Assembly: GCA_945910005.1 (NCBI GenBank)
Contig: OX246749.1
Coordinates: 27,456,843 to 27,520,842, forward strand
Origin: Isoperla grammatica
Lineage: Eukaryota; Arthropoda; Insecta; Plecoptera; Perlodidae
Direction: 5' to 3'
Length of the DNA stretch: 64,000 nucleotides
How positions within the stretch are numbered: position 1 is the first letter of the stretch; the number at the start of each line of letters is the position of its first letter. Positions 12,701-24,700 of this stretch are shown piece by piece. The notes beneath the pieces are model-generated. The model was not told the DNA's origin, made no database searches, and worked only from the letters and a program-made list of their open reading frames with translations. The translations under genes and the position numbers were made by a program.

Positions 12701-15700
12701 TATGTATTGTTATAAAAAGGTTGTAGTGATATATTAAACATAAATATTGTAACGAATTGTAATTGTGTCTAGATTAATAATTGTGTTTAATGAGCCATGT
12801 AATGTCTTTGTCATGTACAGTAATAAGTTGGTAACGATTGAATAAGTAACTGTAGTTTAATAATTGATTTTTTTTTTATATTAAGTAAAGATAAGTTGAA
12901 ACAATGGCAATGGAAAATAAAGAGCTGTTGGTGCTGTTAAAGGAATTAAAGGAGGAGTTAAGGAATGATATGGAACAGTTAAAGAAAGATATGAAAGATA
13001 CCTTACAAAGGGTGGAATGTAAAATGGATAATAATGCAGAACAGTTAAGGAAAGATATGAAGGATGTGAACGATACCTTTCAAAGGGTGGGAAGTAAAAT
13101 GGATAATAATGCAGAACCAGTGGCGTCACTAGGGGGTTTTGGGGGGGGCTTGCGCCCCCCCAATCGCAATCTGCGCCCCCCCCAATAATTTCCTCGTTCA
13201 ATCAATTTTATTGCTTAAATTTCCAATCTTAAAGTGCTAGCGGGTCTCTTCAAAAAATCGAAGATCAAAAGTCTTTTGATCAACAATACTTACATAATAT
13301 ACTAGGAAAACGCTCTGTTTGACGCGTTGATAAGCGAGCGCGTCAATATCTTCGAACTTTCTGGCGAAAAGATTTCAATGCTAATACAAACAACAATTAA
13401 CAACAATTCAAGAATGCGCATTGCAAAAATGTTTCTAATTTCCATAGCTATTATACTTCCCGATATTGTTGGATGCAGTGCAATGTGCGTTGCTAAGAAT
13501 TTTCGCTGTCATGTTTTCGCCGCGGTCCGCCACCGTTACTAACAGTTATTGACAGCAATAGAAATGTAATTTCTACCTCTCATACGTATCGGATCGCGTT
13601 TACGTTAGTATATTCGTAACCGGACAAAAATTTACTATAACATAGCCACCTCACATTTTGCCGTAACTGTGTTTCAAAAATATATTTTCGAGTAACTTTT
13701 GTGTAACTTTGCCAATATTTATCAGATCGCCATTACAGTAACATATTCGTAACCGGAAAAATCTGTAAAAAAATCTGGCTATCTCACATTTTGCCGCCAT
13801 TTTGTTTCAGAAAAATATTTTGCAGTAACTATGGTGTAACTTTGTAACTTTTCGAACGATTTTGCCTCAAAACTATACACCTTCAATCCACATCGAGGCT
13901 TGTGGATGGTCCAAATTTCAAGTTGATCGGACTTTCCGTTCGACCGCTATCGACGGACATAAAAAAAAAAAACAAAAAACAAACAAACAAACAAACAAAC
14001 AAAAAAAAAAAAAAAAAACAGAACGAAGTGCCATAAGAGTCAAGTGGAAACGCTCGCTTCGCTCGCTTAATTATAATATTTCATTAATAATTGTGACATG
14101 CTAATGGCAATTAATCAAGCCTTCATTGATTAAAATATAACCGTTAATCAGCATTTATCTCCTGCATATAATTTATGAAAGATATTTAATATTATTACAT
14201 TTTGTACCACAAAGAGTGGTCACTTTATTGACAGATGTTCTTTAGATGGAGTTTTGTGACAAGTCGTATTAGTGGATAGTACAATATGTCTAATCTTTTG
14301 TAAAGTAATTGAGGAATGACTGACATTGTTATCTTATAAATTAATAATTAAAATACTATAACAAATATACCGTGACAATCATAATATTATTTCATGCAAT
14401 CAGCCTTCTGGTATACTAAAATAGTTGTGTGTGTATAAAATCCTTTTTAGGGCCGCTCTATTATCCTTATGATTCCCTTGCTCAAATCGCTGTAAAGGCT
14501 GTTTCGAAGCCCCCGTGTAGCCCGCGCAAGTCCAATCAACTAGTTACTTGCGCCGGGCGGACTGGCAGGTACGGAACTACGGAAACCCGTACGGGGCCCC
14601 CCCGGGTGGGGGCCCCCTTGAGGGCCACCACCCAACCCCCTGAAAATATATTACGGTATATAGATTATGAAACAATAGTAAGAAGAGCATAATATTATGT
14701 ATCTCATGTCAGTGAAAAGGGACATATAGAGTTATATAGACCATCTAGACTACAAAGATTTCCGCTTTCTTCCTCTGAGCTTTTTTTTTTATAGTTAAGT
14801 TTGAAATATAAAACATGCCAGTGCTGGAAATTTCTTTAATTTAATTTTAAAGTGGTGTAACAGTTCAACATGTTGTTCGACACACCTATCATCATTTATC
14901 GATTTTTACACGTGTTTATATGCGTTCTAGACAAATTAATAGGAAACAAGAACTCTCAAGATTTCTGCTCGCTAGCTCGCTACTTGAGAGTGACTTTTGA
15001 TAGTTTGCGAGTAAACTTTGTTATATCTGAAAGTACCATTTTGCCCATTTATAATAGAACAGGCTCATATAAAAATGAAATAAAGGAGTTTTCAAGTCGT
15101 GTGTCATTACAAAGCCACTTTCCGTAAAATAGCTGACTGAAAATCGGGCTGATCACGTGTCTATAAGCGTTCAAAATTTAAAAAGGCGAACTTTGTGGCA
15201 ATATCTATCGGCGCCTACTGAAAACCGATCCAGCGCAGCACTAGCCATAAGATTACTTCTCAAATGACAGGATCGAACTCCTATCCTAGACCTATGACGT
15301 TAGGAATTATCAGTGTAATATTGACTTTACTTTAATTGTTTTTCATGATAGGATTTCGCCTCAAAACGCGTTTTAGTCCACTAAGCATCATGCAGGGTCG
15401 AAAATTGTTTCGCCTTCGGCGACGTTGCCTCCGGCGGCAGGGGCTTCGCCCCCGACCCAGCTGCATACTCAGCTACAACACTCGTTACGAGTACAAATTA
15501 CACGATGCGAGTGGACAACTAGTAGTCGATATTTGAAGAAGGTTGGGAAACAATACAGTTTGAAATATACAACTGCCAGTGTTGCGAAAGTTTCTTCATC
15601 AATTTCGTTTTTGAAAGTGGTGTTCACAGTTCAACACGTTGTTCCACATAACTATCATCATTTATCGATTTTTAAACGTGTTTATATGCGTTCTAACAAA

Positions 15701-18700
15701 ATAGCAGGCTGAAAAATTTTCGCCTCCGGCGGCTGGGGCTCTGCCCCAGACCCCTTATAGCTTCGCCAGGTCCCGGGGCCCCTAACATCGTTTTCCGTAC
15801 GGGGCCCTTACCCCCCCCCAGTCCGCCTCTGCTTGCGCCCCCCCAATCCCAGAATCCTAGTGACGCCCCTGTGCAGAACATATGAAACAATTCATTGAGG
15901 AGTTAAGAAACGATAGGAAGAAGTTTAAGGAAGAGTTAAAAGAAGTAATAGTAGAGTGTAAGAATGAGATGCATGAAGTAATCTATGGAAGTAAGGAAGG
16001 TAAAAATAAAAGTGTTGAGATAGTGAGTGGCGAATTAGAGTCAAAGATAAGCGAAGTAGATTCAAGTGTTAATGTGTTGGGGAAGAAAGTAAACGTAGAT
16101 AAGGGAAAGAAAAGTAACTTCAGTTTAAGGAAAGTAAAGAGGTTGAGGAAAGGTAAGAAGTGGCGTAAGTTAAAGAAGTGCGGATCAAGTAAGAAAAGAA
16201 GTAGAAAGAGAGAGCTAAGGAAGAGAAGTGTTAAATTCAAGAAAGTAGAGGTAAAAAGGAATAAGGAAAGGCGGGGAAGGAGTAGTGTGAAGGGGTGGAT
16301 TTGTCGGAGTAAGATGAAATTTAACCCGTTAACTTTCCAAGGTGGTACGATAGAATAATTAAAATCCCGGATGTGACAAATAATTTGCGAGGATGTGCTC
16401 CATAAGAGACGAGCGAGTTATTATGACGAACGTAGCGATCAATTAGAGTTTAGGCCGATTAACAATAGATAGAATAACGTTGGTAATTTTGTTAATGTTA
16501 GTTTACGTATTTTGTGTTATGTAAGATGTTTTGTAAAAGCGGGCAGTGAGCTTGGTTTCGGGGGGGTCGGTCATTAGGAGGGGTCGTACGAGGTCAGAGC
16601 CTTCAGCTCGCAAACAGATGTTTTTTTTTGTTGGTGTTACGGTTTGTCACGAGGGGGGAAGTGTTTGAAGTATTTGGGGATGTAGAGTTCGTTTGCGCTA
16701 AGAATTGGGTTCTTAAAGGTGTCATATGGAAGTTTTGTTAATTTGGAAGTCGTTTAAGTAGATATTTTTGAGAGAAGTGTTTGTTTTGAAGAAGTTTTCA
16801 AGGTTTTGTTTGTCAAGTTTCATTGTTTTAATAGGAGGAGTTCATTTCGGTTGTGCGGTAAGATTAATGAGGGGTGGATTAAGTAGAATGACGTTTTATT
16901 AATGGAAGTTAATTTCAACAGGTTTCGAGTTTTATTTTCGTTAATTGTGAGGTGAGGGGTAGTTTTCATTTCAATTCAATAAAAACAATGTCAAAAGTAA
17001 AATGAATTCGTTTTGTGCGAAATATAAATAAATTGGCGGATGAGTTAGGGTGATAGTTGTGAAGGTCATTGCAGTTTTAATTGGTAGTAGTTGAGTTGTG
17101 TTCATTTAACGTCAAGTCTATGAGGAAGTGTGGTAATTGTTTTTGACTGTTCGTGGGTAACTATGGGTAGACTGTTGAGTGGTGGTTAGTATAGCGTGCG
17201 TTTTTTATTTTTGTGCCAACAGATTCTTTTCTTGCACTCACCGGTAGAGAGGCCGTACTGAGATTTAGTTTTTATGAACAATCTGTTGTGTCGTAATTAG
17301 TATGTAAGTAATTGGAATAGCGTACGTTTGGTGGTGTTTTTCTTCGTGGGTACCGCTAACAGGTGCTATCATAGTGTACTCAGAGCAGAGGTAAATAAGT
17401 AACTGGTTGTGGAGTCATGTTGTAAACTGGAACGATTATTGCCTGAGCCATTCATTTATTTGTTGTTCATACAAGAGGGTTTCAAACTGTTGTAACATGT
17501 GGAAATAATGTGGTCAAGTATTGAAAAACAGATGTAAGGAAGAATGTGGGAGAGATTTGGGTGTGAGACCACAAAAAAAAGTAGGGTCTAGAGGAGGGGT
17601 AGTTGTTAGTATTTTACGACGACCCTGTCCGAACAGCCACGTGCCGTTTAAAGAGCTAGATGTATAGTGCGATCGTGGTAAGGAGTTTACAGCTCCAACT
17701 TTTAATATGTAATACCACTTAGCATTATGCAATGTTGCAAATATTATGATAATTTTAAGTATCATCCATGTATTAATTCATAATTAACTTGTAATCGATA
17801 TGTATTAATTTTAACTTAAATTTTTTGTAATTTTTAAGATTTTTCACTTAAATGGAATATAATTAATTACACGTTGTAGTATTTAATTATATTCGAGGGG
17901 TATTGAGACGGTACAGGCTTGTCCCACACGGCTTGGGTGTTCTTAAAAGCCATATGCGCGTCAAGTCAAGGGAAACCTCTCAGAAGGGTATCAGTTTTCT
18001 AAATTATTTGACATTTTTAACGACGGTCTGGTATTTGTCTTGGAGGGGAGGTCAGAGGTTTGTTACCACGCCGAGGGTGAAAACTTCCACTTCAAGGCTA
18101 AGTTCCAGGCTAGTCCATTTTTAGGCCACTACACCCCCCTAGTTAGGGTAAACCAAATTCAAAATCTTCCATGACGTAACAATAAATGAGCCTTCTGATT
18201 GGTCGCCCTAAGAACACAGGGGCAAGTTTGTAGCCGGAGTCCTGAGGGACGTGAGGACAGAACGAAGACGGCCGCGGGCCGAATAAGTCGGTTTGTGAGA
18301 ACGAAGACGGCCGCTGGCCGAGGAGGTAGTTTTTTAGACGTAAGGCGGCCGCTGGCCGAGGAATAATACCGAGACAATGGCCGGTGAGCCGAGTGCGTGT
18401 GAGTGTGCGGACGTGTTGTTTAAGTTAAAATAAAAATTAGTCTAATAATAAGAAACAGCAAATTAATTAATACGTTAACATAAATGAAGAATTACAACAA
18501 ATAATACCCAATAATACAACAATCACGCAATTATAGAACTATCGGCAATTATAGACAATAGACGACAACACCAACGACAATTAACCAACCACGCTCTCCG
18601 GCTTCATCTACCTAATCGTCATCGATCATCATCATCACCATCACAATCGCCGTCAACCAAGCCATCTCCAGCCAACACAGCACAGGTATCGTTACTACTT

Positions 18701-21700
18701 TTTTTACCTATACTATGGCCATAGGGAGGTAGAATAGTAATAACGATATTTATTCCAGATTTTATGTATTTCATTTTCATTTTTGTTTATGTATTTCATT
18801 TTTGTGTGTGTATCTCATTTGTGTCATTAATATTATTAAACATTAAGATTTATATTTTATAAATTCTATTTTTTTAATTTCCTATTATCCTACAACCATA
18901 ATCTCATATTTTTAATTAAGCAACAACCACTTTTCATATATTATTCTTGTGCTCTACCAACAACCCAAAGTTTGAGCTAGCTGAGGGTTTGTTTTCTTTT
19001 ATTTTCATTTTTATCATGTTTTCATTTATCCGTACTGTCTCACACATAGCAGTAGACAGCATACTTCACATCCGGTTCCACCCTACCAGAGAATACCATT
19101 ACACATAGCAGTAGACAGCATACTTCACATCCGGTTCCACCCTACCAGAGAATACCATTACACATAGCAGTAGACAGCATACTTCACTTCCGGTTCTGCC
19201 TACAGGAGAATACCATTACACATAGCAGTAGACAGCATACTTCACATCCGGTTCCACCCTACCAGAGAATACCATTGCACATAGCAGTAGACAGCATACT
19301 TCACTTCCGGTTCTGCCTACAGGAGAATACCATTAGACTAACAGTAGTTAGCATAAATACATAATCCAATTTTAAAAATAAAATAAACAATTACAAATAT
19401 ATAAATAAATAATATTGACAATAATCCCTCGAACAACATTGATCAGAATGACAGGTTATGTCAGGATAAGTATTGAACTGACAACTATGTAAATATTGTA
19501 TGAAGAGGTAACCTACGGTATCCCCTCGTAGCGATATTTATCAAACTTGTCCTTGGCCCTCTCGCGGGAGTCCTTGAGTCCCAACTTGATGGCCCATCCG
19601 ACTATCTTCTCTCGGAACAGTCCGGTCACGTGATCTTCCTTCTCCTTCTCCTCGAAGCCCACGTGCTCGTAGGCCGGCGTCGACACAGCCGACATCCATT
19701 CCTGTGCAGGACACATTGCAAGACTGATGGAGGCACGCAGGGAATGACGGGGTTCTCCCTCACCAGGTACTGAAGACTATATAGTATATACTCATCGTGT
19801 AGAGTAGTTGAACGCATTGCAAGACTGATGGAGGCACGCAGGGAATGACGGGGTTCTCCCTCACCAGGTACTGAAGACTATATAGTATATACTCATCGTG
19901 TAGAGTAGTTGAACGCATTGCAAGACTGATGGAGGCACGCAGGGAATGACGGGGTTCTCCCTCACCAGGTACTGAAGACTATATAGTATATACTCATCGT
20001 GTAGAGTAGTTGAACGAATTGCTAGACTAATGGAGGCACGCAGGGAATGACGGGGTTCTCCCTCACCAGGTACTGAAGACTATAACTCATCGTGTAGAGT
20101 AGTTGAACGCATTGCAAGACTGATGGAGACACGCAGGGAATGACGGGGTTCTCACTCACCAGGCACTGAAGACTGTTTGGTTTAAGGGCGACTCAACTAT
20201 ACAGGTAATTTTGCGCTACTGAGATGGTGTTTTGGTAGTTTAATAATTTAGTTCCAAAAAAAGTTACATAAATACGAAACATATAAACCAGTGATTGGAC
20301 AGTGCGAACTTCTGCGGAAAAATGCCAGAATCAACAAGGTCGATTCAAAACAACTTTGAATTTTGTTGAGTGCTTCGCTTTGTTGGTAGTATGACTCCAA
20401 AGTCACCGTTTACTTATTCCAGTGACAGGAATTAATGGAATTGAATCTTTATTAGAAGTTAAAAAACTTCTGCCTGACCCGGGATTTGAAACCGGTACCT
20501 TCTGCTTTGGAAGCAGGGATGCTAACCACTGGACCAATGAGCCACCTGATTGGCTCAAGAAAGTCTGGATGGTATTCCAGCCTGCGTTCAAAAACCAGCC
20601 AGGGAATGTAGTCCGTCTCCCTAACCAGGTATTGAAGGTATAGTAGAGGATTAATTACCGTCAAGAAGGGAAAGTCTGGTTGAGCTTGCAGCCTCCTGTA
20701 CAAATACTCGAACCACTTAAGTGCAGCCACCCAGGGGATGTAGTCCTTCTCCCTCACAAGGTAGCGGCTCAGGGCGAGCGGAACGCAGTAGCTGACATGG
20801 CCGGCCCCCGCCATGCTAAATGCGTCATCTATAAGCTGGGCTCGGTTCACGGCAGGAATACTCTTGAACTTGTTGCTGTTTAGGAAGTTGCTCAGCAACA
20901 TCCAGTTGTGGTCATCGTAGTTGACACGGTAGTAGCCTGAAAGTGGCGGTCACCTTGTTATCGCAACATCTGTGTGGAGGTCACAACATGACCGCAGCAC
21001 AGTCGTTCATGTGACAAGTATGTTGAATATGACCCACATGTCCTGCGAGGCGCCTAGACATGTTGTGTTCCAAGGGTACCTGTGACCTGTATGTTGAATA
21101 GGACCCACATGTCCTGCGAGGCGCCTAGACATGTTGTGTTCCAAGGGTTACCTGTGATCTGTATGTTGAATAGGACCCACATGTCCTGCGAGGCGCCTAG
21201 ACATGTTGTGTTCCAAGGGTTACCTGTGACCTGTACGTTGAATAGGACCCACATGTCCTGCAAGGCGCCTAGACATGTTGTGTTCCAAGGGTTACCTGTG
21301 ACTGTATGTTGAATAGGACCCACATGTCCTGCGAGGCGCCTAGACATGTTGTGTTCCAAGGGTTACCTGTGACCTGTATGTTGAATAGGACCCACATGTC
21401 CTGCGAGGCGCCTAGACATGTTGTGTTCCAAGGGCTACCTGTGACCTGTATGTTGAATAGGACCCACATGTCCTGCGAGGCGCCTAGACATGTTGTGTTC
21501 CAAGGGTTACCTGTGACCTGTATGTTGAATAGGATCCACATGTCCTGCGAGGCGCCTAGACATGTTGTGTTCCAAGGGTTACCTGTGACCTGTATGTTGA
21601 ATAGGACCCACATGTCCTGCGAGGCACCTAGACATGTTGTGTTCCAAGGGTTACCTGTGACCTGTATGTTGAATAGGACCCACATGTCCTGCGAGGCGCC

Positions 21701-24700
21701 TAGGCATGTTGTGTTCCAAGGGTTACCTGTGACCTGTATGTTGAATAGGACCCACATGTCCTGCGAGGCGCCTAGGCATGTTGTGTTCCAAGGGTTACCT
21801 GTGACCTGTATGTTGAATAGGACCCACATGTCCTGCGAGGCGCCTAGACATGTTGTGTTCCAAGGGTTACCTGTGACCTGTATGTTGAATAGGACCCAAA
21901 TGTCCTGCGAGGCGCCTAGGCCAGGGATCACCAGCTCGCTGTCACTGGGCTTGAGCCATCGCTTTGTGTTCGTGGACGTAAAGTCGGGCTTCCTCTGTGT
22001 TGTGAAGGTCAACGGGACGAACCATTTGGGCTTGTACGTCGTATGCTCGAAGATATAGGTGAGAAATTGTCTCTGTGAAGAAAATGTTCACTTGAATTGA
22101 TGACAGAATTAACTAATTCCATTGCGGAAACCCTCCCTGTGACGAGAACGAGTAAAGTTGGCTCAACGTAAGTCTTCTCGTGCTTACGACTTAGTCGAGT
22201 CTAATGGTACCAGGTACCAACTTAACTTTCTACTAATGTAGTTCTACCATCTAATTGAAACAGGTTTAACGACGTTCCGTTGGTTACCTGGAACGGTGAA
22301 CGAGGCTTATTAGGCTTGTTCACTCCACTCACTGGAAGGCTGCACTCACGAGTGTACAAAACAAGGTTGGGAATTGGTAGATTTTCGTTGTATTTGCACG
22401 CATGAAATGGGCGGTATATAAGAGCCAAAGGGCGGTATATAAGAGCCAATGGGCGGTATATAAGAGCCAATGGGCGGTATATAAGAGCCAATGGGCGGTA
22501 TATTAGAGACAATGGGCGGTATATAAGAGCCAATGGGCGGTATATAAGAGCCAATGGGCGGTATATAAGAGCCAATGGGCGGTATATAAGAGCCAATGGG
22601 CGGTATATAAGAGCCAATGGGCGGTATATAAGAGCCAATGGGCGGTATATAAGAGCCAATGGGCGGTATATAAGAGCTAAAGGGCGGTATATAAGAGCTA
22701 AAGGGCGGTATATAAGAGCTAAAGGGCGGTATATAAGAGCCAATGGGCGGTATATAAGAGCTAAAGGGCGGTATGCACATAACCAGTGGCGGCTCGTGGG
22801 GTTTGAAATAGGTAGGGCACAAATCATTTAACATTTAAAAAGGGTATAGCTGGTCACATTTTAGAGTTACATTTAGACACTGCCACAGATACAGAAGATA
22901 GGCCTAATAAAATAACAGCACATGCAAACTTACCTAATATTTTAAAGTATGTGTCATTGTGTTTACGAACAGAAATTGTACAGCCGACATCTATAGTTGT
23001 TGTCTGATATTATTCCTACCCATTCCTATCATTATCAACTAATTTCATTGTCCAAATGACTTTGGATAGTCCATGTTTTTTGGTTTTCTCATTTAAGTGT
23101 TTCAAATCTTTGACATCAATCCTGTTATGTCTTATCTGAAATAAGTACACAATACTTCAGGATGAATATAGATTTATTGAACACTTTTAATAACACGTAA
23201 AGAAACCTACTATGTTTGAAATTGGACACCCGACTCCCGCGTCGAGTCATGGCTAGATTTAAACAGTATGACCAACTTAAGAACTAAACTACCTACTTAT
23301 GACAACTGGGCTAGTTGATAAATACAACAAACACAACAGAAACAGCTGAGTTAATGTGAAGTTGTGTAGGCTATATGTGACGAATCCCTACGCATGTACA
23401 ATCACTGCCAAACAAAAGGCATGTAAAACAGAAGAATGCATTATGCACCATTGCACCTGTAGCTAACAGAACAGCCTGACTAATGCACAAGTCTGGTATT
23501 GGTGGACCTAATCTCTTCGCTAACAGTCGATCTTCGTAACTCAATATTTTTTTTTTAAGTATCTTACCTCATTCATTTTGTTTTGGTGTAACACGGAATA
23601 TTATCACTGTCCATAATTATGTGACGAGGCTACACTACTGTCACTCACACACTACTGTCACATGTTACTATGTTGGCTAACCTGTAAACTTAGATAATGT
23701 GTAATTGTCAGGTTGGCACCAGGACTAGACAGTCTTGTCGAAGCCTGCGCTGCAGACTGATCGCATCACGATGTAACCTAAACGTGTTATCAATAAAGAC
23801 TATTCCTAAAGTAACTAAAAGTGTTATCAATACATTATAATAATATGGTGTCAGAATAATCAAGAACCTACGAGCCGTAGTCCTACAATAGGATGGCCAC
23901 CACATCGTACAAGCAGCCTGATGCTTTCTGCCCGGGTGAGAATCCCGCCGAAAACTGGCTTCGTTGGCGTCAGCGATACGAGATTTATTATGATGTCGCC
24001 GATATTGACCAAAAATCACCTAAAAAGCAAGTCTCCGACCTCTTACATTGCTTGGGTGACGAGGGGCTAGCAGTATACAATGCGCTGAACTTACCAGAGG
24101 ATACTACCAGACTTCCAAAGGTAATTCTAGATGCTTTCTCTGCCTATTATATCCCGTTCAAGAACACCACGTATATCCGTTGGTTGTTTTTTTCGGAACA
24201 ACAGCAACAAGGCCAGTCGATTGACCAGTATGTCTTGATTTAAAGAAATAAAATCAAGGACTGCGAATTTGGAGAGCTAACAGACTCTTTATTAAAAGAT
24301 AGGCTTAAAGGTGGAATCTTAGACACAACCATGCGGGAACGTCTTTTAAAAGATCACCAAATGACCTTGGACAAGGCTGTTAACCTGCTTAGGGCAAACG
24401 AATCTTCCAAACTGCAAACTAGGGTTATGTCTGGCACAGACACTAACACAGTAAATGCAATCAATAAACATAAGCCTAAGCAGAGTACCAGTCATAATAA
24501 GCATAAATATAAGCATAACACTGCACAAAAACAAATTCAGAAACAGAGTACGTCAGATACCCGCCCAAAAAATGTGTGTACAAGGTGTGGCACTAATCAC
24601 AAATACGGTGAATGTCCAGTCTTTGGACGTACGTGTCATAAGTGTGGGAAATCTAACCACTATGCGAATATGTGCATGGCTACACAAAAACAAATTCATT

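Larger units (their letters stand above)
12904..16358 (+). pseudogene. gag-like coiled-coil ORF split by hAT insertion
   Basis: The first part (12,904-13,117) encodes about 70 residues of repeated KELKEEL / KDMKD coiled coil. The second (15,880-16,358) continues in the same frame when the 2,754-bp hAT element and its duplicated 8 bp are disregarded. It has a long Lys/Arg-rich tail that could bind nucleic acid. No zinc knuckle or other pol domain is seen. A Gag role is inferred from its place inside the LTR element. Confidence 0.6.
10813..19042 (+). mobile_element. non-autonomous LTR retrotransposon (LTR-A) with gag-like coiled coil only
   Basis: Direct repeats at 10,813-12,599 and 17,904-19,042 begin TGAGACGGTAC and end GTACTGTCTCA, with target duplication CACA on each side. 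A primer-binding-site-like TGGCGCC starts two bases after the left LTR, and a purine patch CGAGGGG precedes the right LTR. The interior has a lysine- and glutamate-rich coiled-coil ORF split by a hAT insertion, and no protease, reverse transcriptase or integrase. It is probably mobilised by a relative. Confidence 0.9.

Noticed and set aside
13327..13542. ORFs with an AMCVAKNF segment (also at 56,869 and 57,609)
   Set aside because: Shadows within copies of the dispersed CTAGGAAAACGC family; frames break differently in each copy.
20468..20547. Functional tRNA gene on the minus strand
   Set aside because: A- and B-box-like words are present but the acceptor stem does not pair and the sequence continues into a SINE body.
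21306..22058. 250-codon plus-strand open frame opposite the 72-bp array
   Set aside because: The opposite strand carries the aminopeptidase exon and its copies; the plus frame is an antisense shadow of a 72-bp period.
22222..22834. Two minus-strand frames with seven-residue repeats
   Set aside because: By-product of the 21-bp array; no domain outside it.
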